This document shows positions 9,201 to 17,337 of a stretch of 64,000 nt of DNA, in pieces. The number at the start of each line of letters is the position of its first letter. The first letter of the stretch is position 1. The notes beneath the pieces were generated by a model. The model did not search any database. It was given only the letters and a program-made list of their open reading frames with translations, and was not told the origin of the DNA. The translations under genes were made by a program, and so were the position numbers. The stretch is from an uncultured Oscillospiraceae bacterium (lineage in GTDB: Bacteria; Bacillota; Clostridia; Oscillospirales; Ruminococcaceae): contig CAKSWY010000008.1 in assembly GCA_934513685.1 (NCBI GenBank), positions 1 to 64,000 of the forward strand, in the 5' to 3' direction.

Positions 9201-10410
9201 GGTTGACCAGATCGGCGCCGGTGGCAAGGGTGCCGCCCATCGCGCCGTTGATCTGCTGGAACACGCTGTTGCCCGCGCAGTCCTCGGCGCTCATGGCGGA
9301 AACCACCGTCAGCGCGAGGGAGGGGTCCGCTGCCAGCGCTGCCCCATAGGCAGCAGCCGCCTGCTCATAGCCGGTATCTCCCTCGTGCAGCTGCCCGGTG
9401 CAGAAGGCGGCCGCCAGGTTGCCCGCCGTTTCTGCATCCATGCCCTGGGCCACCAGCTGAGCCGCCGTGGCCTGAATGGCCGCGGGGGTACGCTGCGCCA
9501 TGGCAATTCCGGTGATCGCCTGCTTCAGGGTGTTCGCCTGCTGGCCGGCCTTCAGCAGCTGCTGCTCGGTCTGCAGGCTCTGGCGCTCATTCAGCTGCTC
9601 CACCAGGGCACTCAGCTGATAGCCGCTGTCCACCAGCGTCTGGTAGGTCTTTTTGGCGCCGTCCGTCAGCTCATTCTTGCCGTCGTCCAGCTCCTGCTGG
9701 CCGTCCAGCAGGTCGTTCTTGCCGTTGGTCAGGTCCTGCTGGCTGTCCACCAGCTTCTGATAGGAATCGTCCAGTTCCTGCTTGGCGTCGGCCAGCTTGC
9801 TGCTCACCTTCACCAGCATCTTGTCGTTCACCTGGTCGATCTTGGTCTGGTTCAGGCGCACTTCCACCTGCCGCTCCACCATGCCCACGGTGGAAACGCT
9901 GGCCACGCCGCTCTGGCGCTCCAGATAAGGCAGCAGTTCGTCCTCGGCAAAGCTGCTCAGGTCGTAGATGTCCTTGCCGTCGTAGGAAGCGCTCACATAC
10001 ATGGTGGCCATCATGTCGGGGGTGATCTCCATAATGGAAGGGGTCCCCGCCAGGTCCGGCAATTGGCCGGACACCTGGTCCACCGCGCTGGAAACCTTGA
10101 CCATGGCGCTGTCCATGTTGGTATCTTCCTCGAATTCCAGCATGACCATGCTGTAGTTTTCGGCGCTGGTGCTGGTCACGTTCTCCACACCGGTCACGGT
10201 GCCGAGGGCGCTCTCCAGCGGCGCGGTCACGCTGCTCTCCACCTTTTCCGGGGAAGCACCGGGGTAGGTGGTCACCACCATCAGGTACGGCAGGTTGATG
10301 CTGGGCAGCAGGTCCGTGGTCATTTTCGTAAAGCTCACGAATCCCAGCACCAGAACCAGCACCACGGCAACCAGTACCGTGTATGGCTTCTTTACGCTGT
10401 ATTTTGACAT
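6220..10410 (-). CDS. RND superfamily (AcrB/MMPL-like) exporter with coiled-coil insertion
   Basis: A 1396-residue inner-membrane transporter expected to use the proton gradient to expel hydrophobic compounds. TM1 is at residues 11-29. The usual RND landmarks follow: a first external loop, a cluster of helices with GVGMLVDNSVVVIENIYR (TM4 region), and a second repeat ending in SMMGFLVLSGVVVNNGIVF and a C-terminal TM bundle. The first external domain carries an extra segment of about 340 residues (about 200-540) with two runs of Asp/Lys/Gln heptads (LDDGKNELTDG, LDSAKDQLDSAQ), like those in YhgE/Pip proteins. The start is the ATG at 10410 behind AGGAG. The gene is first in an operon with the TetR repressor. 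No membrane-fusion or outer-membrane partner is nearby, as expected for a monoderm. Confidence 0.92.
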   Translation of the reverse strand: MSKYSVKKPYTVLVAVVLVLVLGFVSFTKMTTDLLPSINLPYLMVVTTYPGASPEKVESSVTAPLESALGTVTGVENVTSTSAENYSMVMLEFEEDTNMDSAMVKVSSAVDQVSGQLPDLAGTPSIMEITPDMMATMYVSASYDGKDIYDLSSFAEDELLPYLERQSGVASVSTVGMVERQVEVRLNQTKIDQVNDKMLVKVSSKLADAKQELDDSYQKLVDSQQDLTNGKNDLLDGQQELDDGKNELTDGAKKTYQTLVDSGYQLSALVEQLNERQSLQTEQQLLKAGQQANTLKQAITGIAMAQRTPAAIQATAAQLVAQGMDAETAGNLAAAFCTGQLHEGDTGYEQAAAAYGAALAADPSLALTVVSAMSAEDCAGNSVFQQINGAMGGTLATGADLVNLYRTAAAAANAYGGDDAAMTARAQEIEQRLAVLNLTFQQVEAATGMSAEQIPELYKQIEAGKLQAAAGFGSGDAQLSYAQSQLDSAKDQLDSAQDQIDDGFDQLNDAYDNYEKSRKEALENANLDSLLNMSTLSGMITAQNFDMPAGYIKAGDGSDDQWLLRVGEDFESVDELEGILLCSIDGIGDVRLGDVATLTVIDNAGDAYAKVNGNDAVVLSIFKGSTAGTSEVSKTCNKAIAQLEEKYPGLHITPLMDQGDYIKLIVNSVLSNLIWGALLAVIVLAFFLKDVKPTIVVAFSIPFSVMVAIVLMYFSGVTLNMISLSGLALGVGMLVDNSVVVIENIYRLRGRGVPAARAAVQGAKQVTSAVTASTITTICVFLPMVFTSGLTRELLTDMALTIAYSLLASLIVALTVVPCMSVTVLKKSEQKGHPWFDKMLDGYERLLRQCLKHKVVPLVLAVALLGAAAWSATRMGMVMMPNVSGNQISVTVTMDEGTDKDTAYAKADEVMDRILAVDGVDTVGAMSASSAGGMLGSMGAAASDNYTDYSYYIMLSDEQSSRIDEIAQAITDSTRDMGCEVEVSTSGAMDMSSMMSSGMEVDLYGKDLDDLLSASEDVMDLLGQVEGFEEISNGQEDGDALIHLVIDRDAAMRQGLTVAQIYQELSAALTTETTSTSVSINGTDMDVVLVDEDDPLTLANLMDYDFKVSKTDEDDGSTYTEHHKLSEFATRQDGTSVASISRENQTRKMSVTATTADGYNTTLLSRQVETLLADYQAPDGVTVSIGGESTNVADMMTQMVQMIALALLFVYLVMVAQFQNLIGPFIVIFTIPLAFTGGLLALSLTGTALSMVSMMGFLVLSGVVVNNGIVFVDYANQLWQGGLDKTTALVATGRTRMRPILMTALTTILAMCTMLFSNDAGSALGKDMSLVIIGGLTYATLMTLFIVPVMYDIIFRHAPKVVDTGSDDLDDVPDDAAEYMEEMKRRQQPGSAADGV

Positions 10411-10485
10411 AAGTTTCTCCTTCGCCCGGGTCTGTGCCGCCGGGCTATCCAGTAACGCACCGGACCTTTCCCTCGTCCGAAATGG

Positions 10486-10548
10486 TTCCGACCGACCAGT
10501 CGGTCGGAAGGTGTGTTCCAGTATAGCACGCCGCATTTGCCAATGCAA
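10486..10548 (-). promoter_or_regulatory. RND operon promoter with TetR-type palindromic operator
   Basis: On the minus strand TTGCAT (10543-10548) and TATACT (10520-10525) are 17 bp apart. Just downstream, at the expected transcription start, is a 24-bp palindrome (10486-10509) with 11-bp arms TTCCGACCGAC and GTCGGTCGGAA around a 2-bp centre. Alternating GACC/GGTC is typical of TetR operators. Binding here would block initiation. Confidence 0.82.
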
Positions 10549-10588
10549 TCAAAAAAGCGTAAACAAATTATGAAGGCCCGTTCCGCAC

Positions 10589-10618
10589 TTGCCAAAGCCC
10601 GGTGTTTCGCAGTAATAT
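10589..10618 (+). promoter_or_regulatory. Probable promoter for the Nim-like gene
   Basis: TTGCCA (10589-10594) and TAATAT (10613-10618) with an 18-bp spacer lie about 150 bp before the start codon. The leader contains a 10-bp inverted repeat CTGTGCGCCG (10698-10707) and CGGCGCACAG (10716-10725) without a T-run, so it is not a simple terminator. Confidence 0.5.
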
Positions 10619-10767
10619 CATACTATATAGAAGATGTATAAAAGCGGAATGGTGCCGGTTCGTTTTCCATAGCCCGGAACGCCCGGTTTCTCTTTTGCTG
10701 TGCGCCGTTTCCGGCCGGCGCACAGCGGCCCAATCGTTTACATTTAGAAAAACAGGAGTGCAATCGT

Positions 10768-11244
10768 ATGTTTCGACCCATTCGCAGAAAGAAACACGAG
10801 ATCAGCCTTCAGGCCGCCCAACAGCTTTTGCGGGAGGCCCGCCGGGGCGTTCTGGCCGTAAACGGCGATGACGGCTACCCCTATGCCATCCCCATCAACT
10901 ACCTGTACGACGAAGCCGCGCAGAAAATCTATTTTCACGGAGCGAAAGTCGGGCACAAGGTCGATGCGCTCAAGGCCTGCGACAAGGCATGCTTCACCGT
11001 TTACGGCAATGAAACCATCAAGGACGAACCCCGGGCGCCCTATTGGCAGAGTGTGGTGGTGTTCGGCCGCTGCCATCTGCAGCCGCTCACCCCGGACGCG
11101 CTGGAAACGCTCCGGCGGTTTGCCCTGAAGTATTACCCCAGCGAGGCCTTGGTGGAGGAAGAAATTGCGCAGTCCGGCCGGGCCGTGCAGTGGTACGAGA
11201 TCACGATCGAACACCTCAGCGGGAAGGAGATTCAGGAGCGGTGA
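10768..11244 (+). CDS. Pyridoxamine 5'-phosphate oxidase-like / NimA-type flavoprotein
   Basis: A 158-residue protein of the split-barrel FMN-binding family. It shows the typical order of short strands with GVLAVNGDDGYPYAIPINY (residues 27-45), YFHGAKVGHKVDAL (55-68) and ACFTVYG (74-80), which resembles Nim (5-nitroimidazole reductase/resistance) proteins. It may reduce or bind a small redox substrate; the actual substrate cannot be told from sequence. The ATG at 10768 follows AGGAG with good spacing. It is 56 bp upstream of the M14-like pair and may be co-transcribed. Confidence 0.85.
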   Translation: MFRPIRRKKHEISLQAAQQLLREARRGVLAVNGDDGYPYAIPINYLYDEAAQKIYFHGAKVGHKVDALKACDKACFTVYGNETIKDEPRAPYWQSVVVFGRCHLQPLTPDALETLRRFALKYYPSEALVEEEIAQSGRAVQWYEITIEHLSGKEIQER

Positions 11245-11299
11245 CGCGCCTGCCTCTCGCCCTCGGCAAAGCCGCTTACTAAAGTGAGGAGCCTCTTTC

Positions 11300-12238
11300 A
11301 TGGAACAGACCATTGTTTCTCTCCAGCTGCCGGTGCAGGAGGCGCTGGAGATCCGCAAAAACCGCATTGTGCCGCCCGCCGGGCAGGACCGTGGCAAGCG
11401 CATCTGCATTGTTACCGGCGTACATGGAGATGAGCTGGAGGGCCAATACGTCATCTGGGAATTGACCCGCCGCCTGAACGCCCACCCGGAGTACCTGCAC
11501 GGCACGGTGGACCTCTACCCTGCCGTGAATCCGCTGGGCATCAACAGCATCACCCGCGGCGTGCCCCTGTTCGATCTGGACATGAACCGCATTTTTCCCG
11601 GCACCGATCAGGGCCATATGGCCGAATACGCCGCCATGAAGGTCATGGAGGACATTCAGGGGGCCAACGCCGCACTGGACATCCACGCCAGCAACATCTT
11701 CCTGCGGGAGCTGCCCCAGGTGCGGGTGAACGAAGCCAGCGCCGGGGAGCTGGTGCCCCTGGCCAAGCTGCTGAATGTGGATTTCGTCTGGATCCACGCC
11801 GCCTCCACCGTGCTGGAGAGCACCCTGGCCCACAGCCTGAATGCGGCGGGCACCCGCTGCCTGGTGGTGGAAATGGGCGTGGGAATGCGTATCACCCAAA
11901 GCTACGGCGACCAGCTCATCGACGGCATTTTTGCCCTGATGAAGCACCTGGGCCTGTGGGACGGCCCCACCGTGCCGACCCGCATCCCCATCGTCAGCCG
12001 GGACGAAGTGGCGTTCATCAATGCCTCCGAAGCCGGTATTTTTCTGCCGGCGGTGCAGCACAACGGCATGGTGCAGGCCGGGCAGACCCTGGGCGTAATT
12101 GCCGACCCGCTCACCGGCGGCACCCGCGAGGTGGTCACCGCCCCGGCCGCCGGGCTGCTGTTCACCCTACGGGAATACCCGGTGGTGTACCCCGGCAGCC
12201 TGCTGGCCCGCATTCTGAAAGGAGGGCTAAGCGAATGA
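11300..12238 (+). CDS. Succinylglutamate desuccinylase/aspartoacylase (M14) family enzyme, active paralogue
   Basis: A 312-residue protein. The zinc site expected for this family is intact: H42 and E45 in VHGDE, and H129 in DIHAS. Members hydrolyse N-acyl amino acids or cleave carboxy-terminal amide bonds; the substrate here is not known. The C-terminal part (from about 225) is the beta-rich extension common to AstE/AspA-like proteins. The stop codon overlaps the start of a second, degenerate paralogue (ATGA), so the two are made together. Likely cytoplasmic. Confidence 0.88.
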   Translation: MEQTIVSLQLPVQEALEIRKNRIVPPAGQDRGKRICIVTGVHGDELEGQYVIWELTRRLNAHPEYLHGTVDLYPAVNPLGINSITRGVPLFDLDMNRIFPGTDQGHMAEYAAMKVMEDIQGANAALDIHASNIFLRELPQVRVNEASAGELVPLAKLLNVDFVWIHAASTVLESTLAHSLNAAGTRCLVVEMGVGMRITQSYGDQLIDGIFALMKHLGLWDGPTVPTRIPIVSRDEVAFINASEAGIFLPAVQHNGMVQAGQTLGVIADPLTGGTREVVTAPAAGLLFTLREYPVVYPGSLLARILKGGLSE

Positions 12239-13170
12239 GGCAGGAAACCCTGTTCACGCTGGACACCCCCTACCGGCAGAAGCTGGATGTGGAGGGCTTC
12301 CGATTCGGCAAAGGGGAAAAAAGCCTGTGCGTCGTGGGCGCTCTGCGGGGCAACGAGGTGCAACAGATGTACGTTTGCAGCCAGCTGGTGCAGCAGCTGA
12401 AGTGGATGGAAGCCCACAACGACCTGTACGCCGGCCACGAGATTCTGGTCATCCCCTGCGTGAACCACTTTTCCATGAACGTAGGGTCCCGCTTCTGGGC
12501 GATGGACCACACCGACATCAACCGTATGTTCCCCGGCTATGCGGACGGCGAAACCACCCAACGCATTGCCGCCGCCCTGTTTGACACTGTAAAAGAATAC
12601 CAGTACGGCATTCAGTTCGCCAGCTTTTATATGCCCGGCGATTTTGTGCCCCATGTGCGCATGATGGAAACCGGCTGCCACACCGCCAGCCTGGCCAATC
12701 TGTTCGGGCTGCCCTTTGTCATGCTGCACAAACCCGGCCCTTACGACACCGCCACCCTGAACTACAACTGGCAATTGTGGGACACCAACGCCTTTTCCAT
12801 TTACACCAAAGAGACCGACCGCATCGACGATGCCAGCGCCGCCCAGGCCGTCACCGCCGTGCTGCGCTTTCTCTCCCGGCTGGGCGTGGTAAAATACACC
12901 TGCCACAGCGGCTGCCTGCCCAGCGTGCTGCATGAGGGTGACCTGACCTCAGTCATCACCCCTTGCGGCGGGGTGTTCCGCCGCCTGCTGGGGCCGGGCG
13001 AATATGCCGAATACGGCCAGGTCCTGGGCCAGCTGCTGGACCCCTTCACCGGCGAGGTGCGGGCCGAACTGCGCAGCCCCACCAGCGGCACCATCTTTTT
13101 TGCCATTCACCACCCTTTGTGCACCGAGCACACGGTGGCCTTCCGCATCATCCGGCGGATGCGGCTGTAA
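12235..13170 (+). CDS. Succinylglutamate desuccinylase/aspartoacylase-like protein with degenerate zinc site
   Basis: A 311-residue protein that aligns along its length with the preceding paralogue: NVGSRFWAMDHTDINRMFPG (spanning 82-101) parallels DLDMNRIFPG there, and both have the beta-rich C-terminus. The zinc motif reads RGNE (R38, E41) instead of HGDE, and the position of the third ligand is F128 instead of His, so two of three metal ligands are gone. It is probably not a hydrolase by itself and may be a regulatory or structural partner of its neighbour. An AAGGAGG site precedes the ATG, which overlaps the upstream stop by four bases. Confidence 0.82.
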   Translation: MRQETLFTLDTPYRQKLDVEGFRFGKGEKSLCVVGALRGNEVQQMYVCSQLVQQLKWMEAHNDLYAGHEILVIPCVNHFSMNVGSRFWAMDHTDINRMFPGYADGETTQRIAAALFDTVKEYQYGIQFASFYMPGDFVPHVRMMETGCHTASLANLFGLPFVMLHKPGPYDTATLNYNWQLWDTNAFSIYTKETDRIDDASAAQAVTAVLRFLSRLGVVKYTCHSGCLPSVLHEGDLTSVITPCGGVFRRLLGPGEYAEYGQVLGQLLDPFTGEVRAELRSPTSGTIFFAIHHPLCTEHTVAFRIIRRMRL

Positions 13171-13261
13171 CCCCCGCACCGGGCCGGTTTTCCGGTTCGG
13201 CCGCCAAATTGCAAATTTAAAAGGCAAAAAGATTTCAAAATTCCAAAGAAGAAGGTTGTCT

Positions 13262-14650
13262 ATGTCCGCACAAACTGATTCCCGGGCACAAAGCCAGGCC
13301 CAATATGAAAAAATGACCGGCACCCCCATTCCGAAGCTGGTGCTCACGCTGGCAGCCCCCACCGTGGTCAGTATGCTGGTCAGCTCCATTTACAACATGG
13401 CGGATACATTCTTTGTAAGCCAGCTGGGCACCAGTGCCTCCGGCGCCGTGGGCGTGGTGTTCAGCCTGATGGCCATCATTCAGGCCGTGGGCTTCACTCT
13501 GGGCATGGGCTCCGGCAGCATCATCTCCCGCCTGCTGGGCCGCCAGCAGACGCAGGATGCCACCCGCTATGCCTCCACCGCCTTTTTCACCTGCTTCGGC
13601 ATTGGCTGCCTGCTTACGTTGGTCGGGCTGTTGTTTCTGAACCCCATGATGCGCCTGCTGGGCGCCACCGAGACCATTCTGCCCTATGCCAAAGACTACG
13701 GCCGCTACATTCTGCTGGCCGCCCCCTTTATGGCCAGCAGCTTCACCATGAACAACATCCTCCGGTTTGAGGGCAAGGCTTCGCTGGCCATGATCGGCCT
13801 GACCACCGGCGGCATTCTGAACATGGTGCTGGACCCGCTGCTCATCTTCGGGTTTCGCCTGGGCATTGCCGGGGCCGCCATCGCCACCGGCCTGAGCCAG
13901 CTGATCAGCTGGAGCATTCTGCTCTCCATTTTTCTTCTGCGCAAAACCCAGTGCCGCCTTTCGCTGCGCTATTACACCCGGAATGTGCGGGAACTGCTGG
14001 AAATTCTCAAGCAGGGCCTGCCCAGCCTGTCCCGTCAGGGGCTGGCAAGCCTGGCCAGTATGCTGCTGAACCAGAACGCCGCCGTTTATGGCGACGCAGC
14101 AGTGGCCGCCATGAGCATCGTCTCCCGCATCTGTATGTTCGTGCTCAGCGTCATGCTGGGCATCGGGCAGGGCTTTCAGCCGGTGGCCGGCTTCAACTAC
14201 GGCGCGGGCAAGTATTCCCGGGTCAAGCAGGCGTTCCGGTTCACCTTCCTGCTGGGCGAGATCTCCATGAGCGTTCTGGCCCTGTTGGGCTTTGTGTTTG
14301 CGCCCCAGCTGGTGCAGCTCTTCCGGAATGACCCCCAGGTGGTGCTCATCGGCGGGTTTGCCCTGCGCTGCCAGTGTGTGGCGCTGGCCCTGCAGCCCCT
14401 GAACGTCTGCGGCAACATGCTGTTCCAGAGCATCGGCCAGAGCAAGCCGGCCACCTTTCTTTCCTGCACCCGCCAGGGCCTGTTTTTCATTCCGTCCATT
14501 CTGGTGCTGCCCCGGATCATCGGGCTGACCGGCGTGCAGATCACCCAGCCCCTGGCGGACATTCTCTCGTTTGTGGTTTCTGTGCCTCTACTGCTGCGCT
14601 TTTTCCGCCAGCTGCCCCGGGACGAAGCCGGAGCATTCGAGAAATTGTAA
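13262..14650 (+). CDS. MATE family efflux protein
   Basis: A 462-residue polytopic membrane protein with about 12 hydrophobic helices in two homologous halves. It opens with PIPKLVLTLAAPTVVSMLVSS and NMADTFFVSQLG, typical of MATE/DinF transporters that exchange Na+ or H+ for cationic drugs or metabolites. GQGFQPVAGFNYGAGKY (residues about 304-320) is the conserved start of the second half. The ATG at 13262 has a GAAGG site. It lies 91 bp after the M14-like pair; no regulator adjoins it. Confidence 0.93.
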   Translation: MSAQTDSRAQSQAQYEKMTGTPIPKLVLTLAAPTVVSMLVSSIYNMADTFFVSQLGTSASGAVGVVFSLMAIIQAVGFTLGMGSGSIISRLLGRQQTQDATRYASTAFFTCFGIGCLLTLVGLLFLNPMMRLLGATETILPYAKDYGRYILLAAPFMASSFTMNNILRFEGKASLAMIGLTTGGILNMVLDPLLIFGFRLGIAGAAIATGLSQLISWSILLSIFLLRKTQCRLSLRYYTRNVRELLEILKQGLPSLSRQGLASLASMLLNQNAAVYGDAAVAAMSIVSRICMFVLSVMLGIGQGFQPVAGFNYGAGKYSRVKQAFRFTFLLGEISMSVLALLGFVFAPQLVQLFRNDPQVVLIGGFALRCQCVALALQPLNVCGNMLFQSIGQSKPATFLSCTRQGLFFIPSILVLPRIIGLTGVQITQPLADILSFVVSVPLLLRFFRQLPRDEAGAFEKL

Positions 14651-14701
14651 TATTTGTAGATTTTTTACAGAAAAAGCAGAGCCTTTTTTCTCTTTCGTCC
14701 G

Positions 14702-15067
14702 TTGACGTGTCAAAGAGTGCGCGATATAATAAGAAGCAATCACACAGAATTCAAATGCAGTGAAGGGAACAAGTACCCTTCCGTGTGGCCTTGAGAGAAC
14801 TGCCGGATGGTGAAAGGCAGCAGGTGCAGCGGAAGCGGGAAGTCATCTTGGAGCAGCCGACCCAAAGGCGGGCCTTGAGAAAAACAGCCGTGCTTTTCAA
14901 GCAGGATGTGCCCGCTCAGTAGGCTCGGACGGGCGCACCCGTTACCGTGCATGGCTTTCAACCGGAAGCCGTTGAGTGGCCATAGCGTGCTATGGCAAAG
15001 AAGAGTGGTACCGCAGAGAACGTTCTGAGCGTCTTTGTCTCTTTAACAGGAGGCAAAGGCGCTTTTT
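14702..15067 (+). promoter_or_regulatory. Promoter and T-box leader of the ilvBN operon
   Basis: A consensus promoter (TTGACG 14702-14707, 17 bp, TATAAT 14725-14730) drives a leader of about 330 nt. The conserved T-box AGAGTGGTACCGC lies at 15002-15014. It is followed by a terminator hairpin AGCGTCTTTG (15028-15037) with CAAAGGCGCT (15054-15063) and a T-run. A specifier ATC (Ile, 14845-14847) or overlapping GTC (Val, 14842-14844) in GGGAAGTCATCT is plausible but needs a structural alignment. Uncharged tRNA would stabilise the antiterminator and permit ilvBN expression. Confidence 0.9.
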
Positions 15068-15115
15068 GTTTTTCTCGATACAGCAAAGTTTCACACGTTC
15101 CAGGAGGAGTTCCCC

Positions 15116-16783
15116 ATGATGCTGACAGGCGCACAGATTTTTGTAAAAGTTCTGATCGAACAGGGTGTAGACACCATGTTCGGCTATCCCGGCGGTTCGG
15201 TCCTGAATCTGTACGACGAACTGTACAAGGCACAGGATCAGATCACCCACATTATGACCGCCCATGAGCAGGGCGCTGCCCACGCGGCGGACGGCTACGC
15301 CCGCGCGACCGGCCGCACCGGCGTGGTGCTGGCCACCAGCGGCCCGGGTGCCACCAACCTGGTCACCGGCATCGCCACTGCATACATGGACAGCGTTCCC
15401 ATGGTGGCCTTTACCGGCAACGTGGGCACCAATCTGATCGGCAAGGACAGCTTCCAGGAAGTGTATATCACTGGCATCACCATGCCCATCACCAAGCACA
15501 ACTTCGTGGTGCGCCATGTGGAAGAGCTGGCCGACACCATGCGGGAGGCCTTCCGCATTGCCCAGACCGGCCGCAAAGGCCCCGTTCTGGTGGACATTCC
15601 CAAGGACGTGACCAGCGCCCGCGCCGAATACACCCCGGCTCCGGCCTTCCAGCCTGCGCCCCCCAGCACCGAGTATGACCCCATCGCCGTGCGTCAGGTT
15701 GCTGAGATCATCAACCGGGCCAAGCGTCCCATTATCTACTTCGGCGGCGGCACCCACACCAACGGCGGCCGCACCCATCTGCAGGAGCTGATTCACAAGG
15801 CGGACATTCCCGCCACCCATACCCTGATGGCCGCCGGTGTGCTGAGCTACGGCGACCCCATGAACCTGGGCATTCTGGGCATGCACGGCAACTTCACCAG
15901 CAACAAGGCGGTGGACGAGGCCGACGTGGTGGTGGCCATCGGCACCCGTTTCTCGGACCGTGTGGCCCTGAACACCAAGAGCTTTGCCCACAACGCCACC
16001 ATCGTGCAGATCGACATCGACCCCGCCGAGGTGAGCAAGAACGTGCCCGTCGGGCACAGCGTGGTGGGCGACGCGGCGGTGATCCTCTCCGCCATGCTCC
16101 CCTACATTCAGCCCGCCCGTCACGAAAAGTGGTGGGCGCAGATCCGCGAGTGGCAGGCCAACGATTTCCATCCGCAGGATCACGATGACCGGCTGATGCC
16201 CCATCAGATCATCGGCACCTGCTGTGAGCTGGCCGGGCCGGACGCCGTTTACGTCACCGACGTGGGCCAGCACCAGATGTGGGCCGCCCAGTACATCAAG
16301 CACGTGAAGGAGCGCGGCTTCCTCACCAGCGGCGGTCTGGGCACCATGGGCTTCGGCTACGGCGCCGCGCTGGGTGCGCAGGCAGCCCTGGGCCGCGAGA
16401 CCCCCGTGATCATGATGACCGGCGACGGCTCCTTCCACATGAACATGAACGAGGCCTGCACAGCGGTCAGCTACAACCTGCCGGTGATCACGGTCATCTT
16501 CAACAACCAGGTGCTGGGCATGGTCCGCCAGTGGCAGACCGCCTTCTACGGCAAGCGCTACTCCAGCACCGACCCCCATCGCCAGACCAACTACGTGAAG
16601 GTGGCGGAGGGCTTCGGCCTGAAGGGCTACCACTGCGAGAATCTGGAGCAGTTCCAGGCGGCCTTTGCCGAGGCGCTGGCCAGCCACAAGCCCGCCTGGA
16701 TCGAGTGCGTCATCAACAAGGACGAGAAGGTTCTGCCCATGATTCCCGCCGGCGGCACCATTGACGATATGATGATGAGCTGA
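15116..16783 (+). CDS. ilvB: Acetolactate synthase large subunit
   Basis: A 555-residue thiamine diphosphate enzyme that condenses two pyruvates, or pyruvate with 2-oxobutyrate, in the first common step of valine/leucine and isoleucine synthesis. It has the catalytic Glu in AHEQGAAHAADGYAR (E51) and the ThDP-binding motif starting GDGSFHMNMNEA and ending NLPVITVIFNNQ near residues 440-465. Length is usual for the family. The ATG at 15116 follows AGGAGG. It is directly followed by ilvN and sits behind an Ile/Val-type T-box. Confidence 0.97.
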   Translation: MMLTGAQIFVKVLIEQGVDTMFGYPGGSVLNLYDELYKAQDQITHIMTAHEQGAAHAADGYARATGRTGVVLATSGPGATNLVTGIATAYMDSVPMVAFTGNVGTNLIGKDSFQEVYITGITMPITKHNFVVRHVEELADTMREAFRIAQTGRKGPVLVDIPKDVTSARAEYTPAPAFQPAPPSTEYDPIAVRQVAEIINRAKRPIIYFGGGTHTNGGRTHLQELIHKADIPATHTLMAAGVLSYGDPMNLGILGMHGNFTSNKAVDEADVVVAIGTRFSDRVALNTKSFAHNATIVQIDIDPAEVSKNVPVGHSVVGDAAVILSAMLPYIQPARHEKWWAQIREWQANDFHPQDHDDRLMPHQIIGTCCELAGPDAVYVTDVGQHQMWAAQYIKHVKERGFLTSGGLGTMGFGYGAALGAQAALGRETPVIMMTGDGSFHMNMNEACTAVSYNLPVITVIFNNQVLGMVRQWQTAFYGKRYSSTDPHRQTNYVKVAEGFGLKGYHCENLEQFQAAFAEALASHKPAWIECVINKDEKVLPMIPAGGTIDDMMMS

Positions 16784-16830
16784 CGGCTTTTGCCCAAAGC
16801 ATTTCCCAGTTTTTAAGGAGGCAACCACCC

Positions 16831-17337
16831 ATGAATCGCCATGTGATCAGCCTGCTGGTGGACAACCACGCAGGCGTTCTGACACGGGTCTCCAGCCTGT
16901 TTGGCCGCCGCGGCTACAACATCGACAGCCTGACCGTGTCCGCCACCAACAATCCCGCCATCAGCCGCATCACCATTGTGGTGCATGTGGACGATGAGAC
17001 CGAATTGCAGCAGATCATTCTGCAGAGCGCCAACCTGCAGGAGACCCAGCAGGTGTTCGCGCTGGACATCAGCCACAGCTTGCTGCGTGAGCTGCTGCTG
17101 ATCAAGGTGCAGGCCGATGTGACCAACCGGACCGAGCTGAAGGAGATCTGCTCCATCTACAAGGCCAAGATCATCGACCTCTCCCCCGACAGCATGGTGT
17201 TTGAGCTGACCGGCGAGCCGGAGAAGATCGACGCGTTCCTGAAGATGCTGGCCGGATACAAGATTCTGGAGATGTGCCGCACCGGCATCACCGCCCTGGA
17301 GCGGGGCGGCGCCCACGGCCACGTGCAGCAACAGTAA
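16831..17337 (+). CDS. ilvN: Acetolactate synthase small (regulatory) subunit
   Basis: A 168-residue protein with an N-terminal ACT domain (HVISLLVDNHAGVLTRVSSLF, residues 3-23, then RRGYNIDSLTVS) that normally binds valine for feedback inhibition. The C-terminal ALS regulatory domain follows (LLRELLLIKVQADVTNRTEL). Length is usual. It follows ilvB by 47 bp with a TAAGGAGG site. It is expected to form a complex with IlvB. Confidence 0.96.
   Translation: MNRHVISLLVDNHAGVLTRVSSLFGRRGYNIDSLTVSATNNPAISRITIVVHVDDETELQQIILQSANLQETQQVFALDISHSLLRELLLIKVQADVTNRTELKEICSIYKAKIIDLSPDSMVFELTGEPEKIDAFLKMLAGYKILEMCRTGITALERGGAHGHVQQQ

Noticed and set aside
7042..10407. Long open frame on the strand opposite the RND exporter
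   Set aside because: It is an antisense shadow caused by GC-rich codon use. It has His/Gln/Ala-rich nonsense composition and no ribosome site, while the minus-strand frame has clear RND motifs.
10698..10725. GC-rich hairpin before the Nim-like gene as a terminator
   Set aside because: It has no T-run and lies between a plausible promoter and the start codon. It is noted only as a leader inverted repeat.
14740..15233. Small minus-strand open frames in the ilvB leader
   Set aside because: They lie over the T-box leader and have no ribosome site or conserved content.
14990..16828. Long minus-strand open frame over ilvB
   Set aside because: Antisense to a certain gene, no family motif, runs into the T-box terminator.
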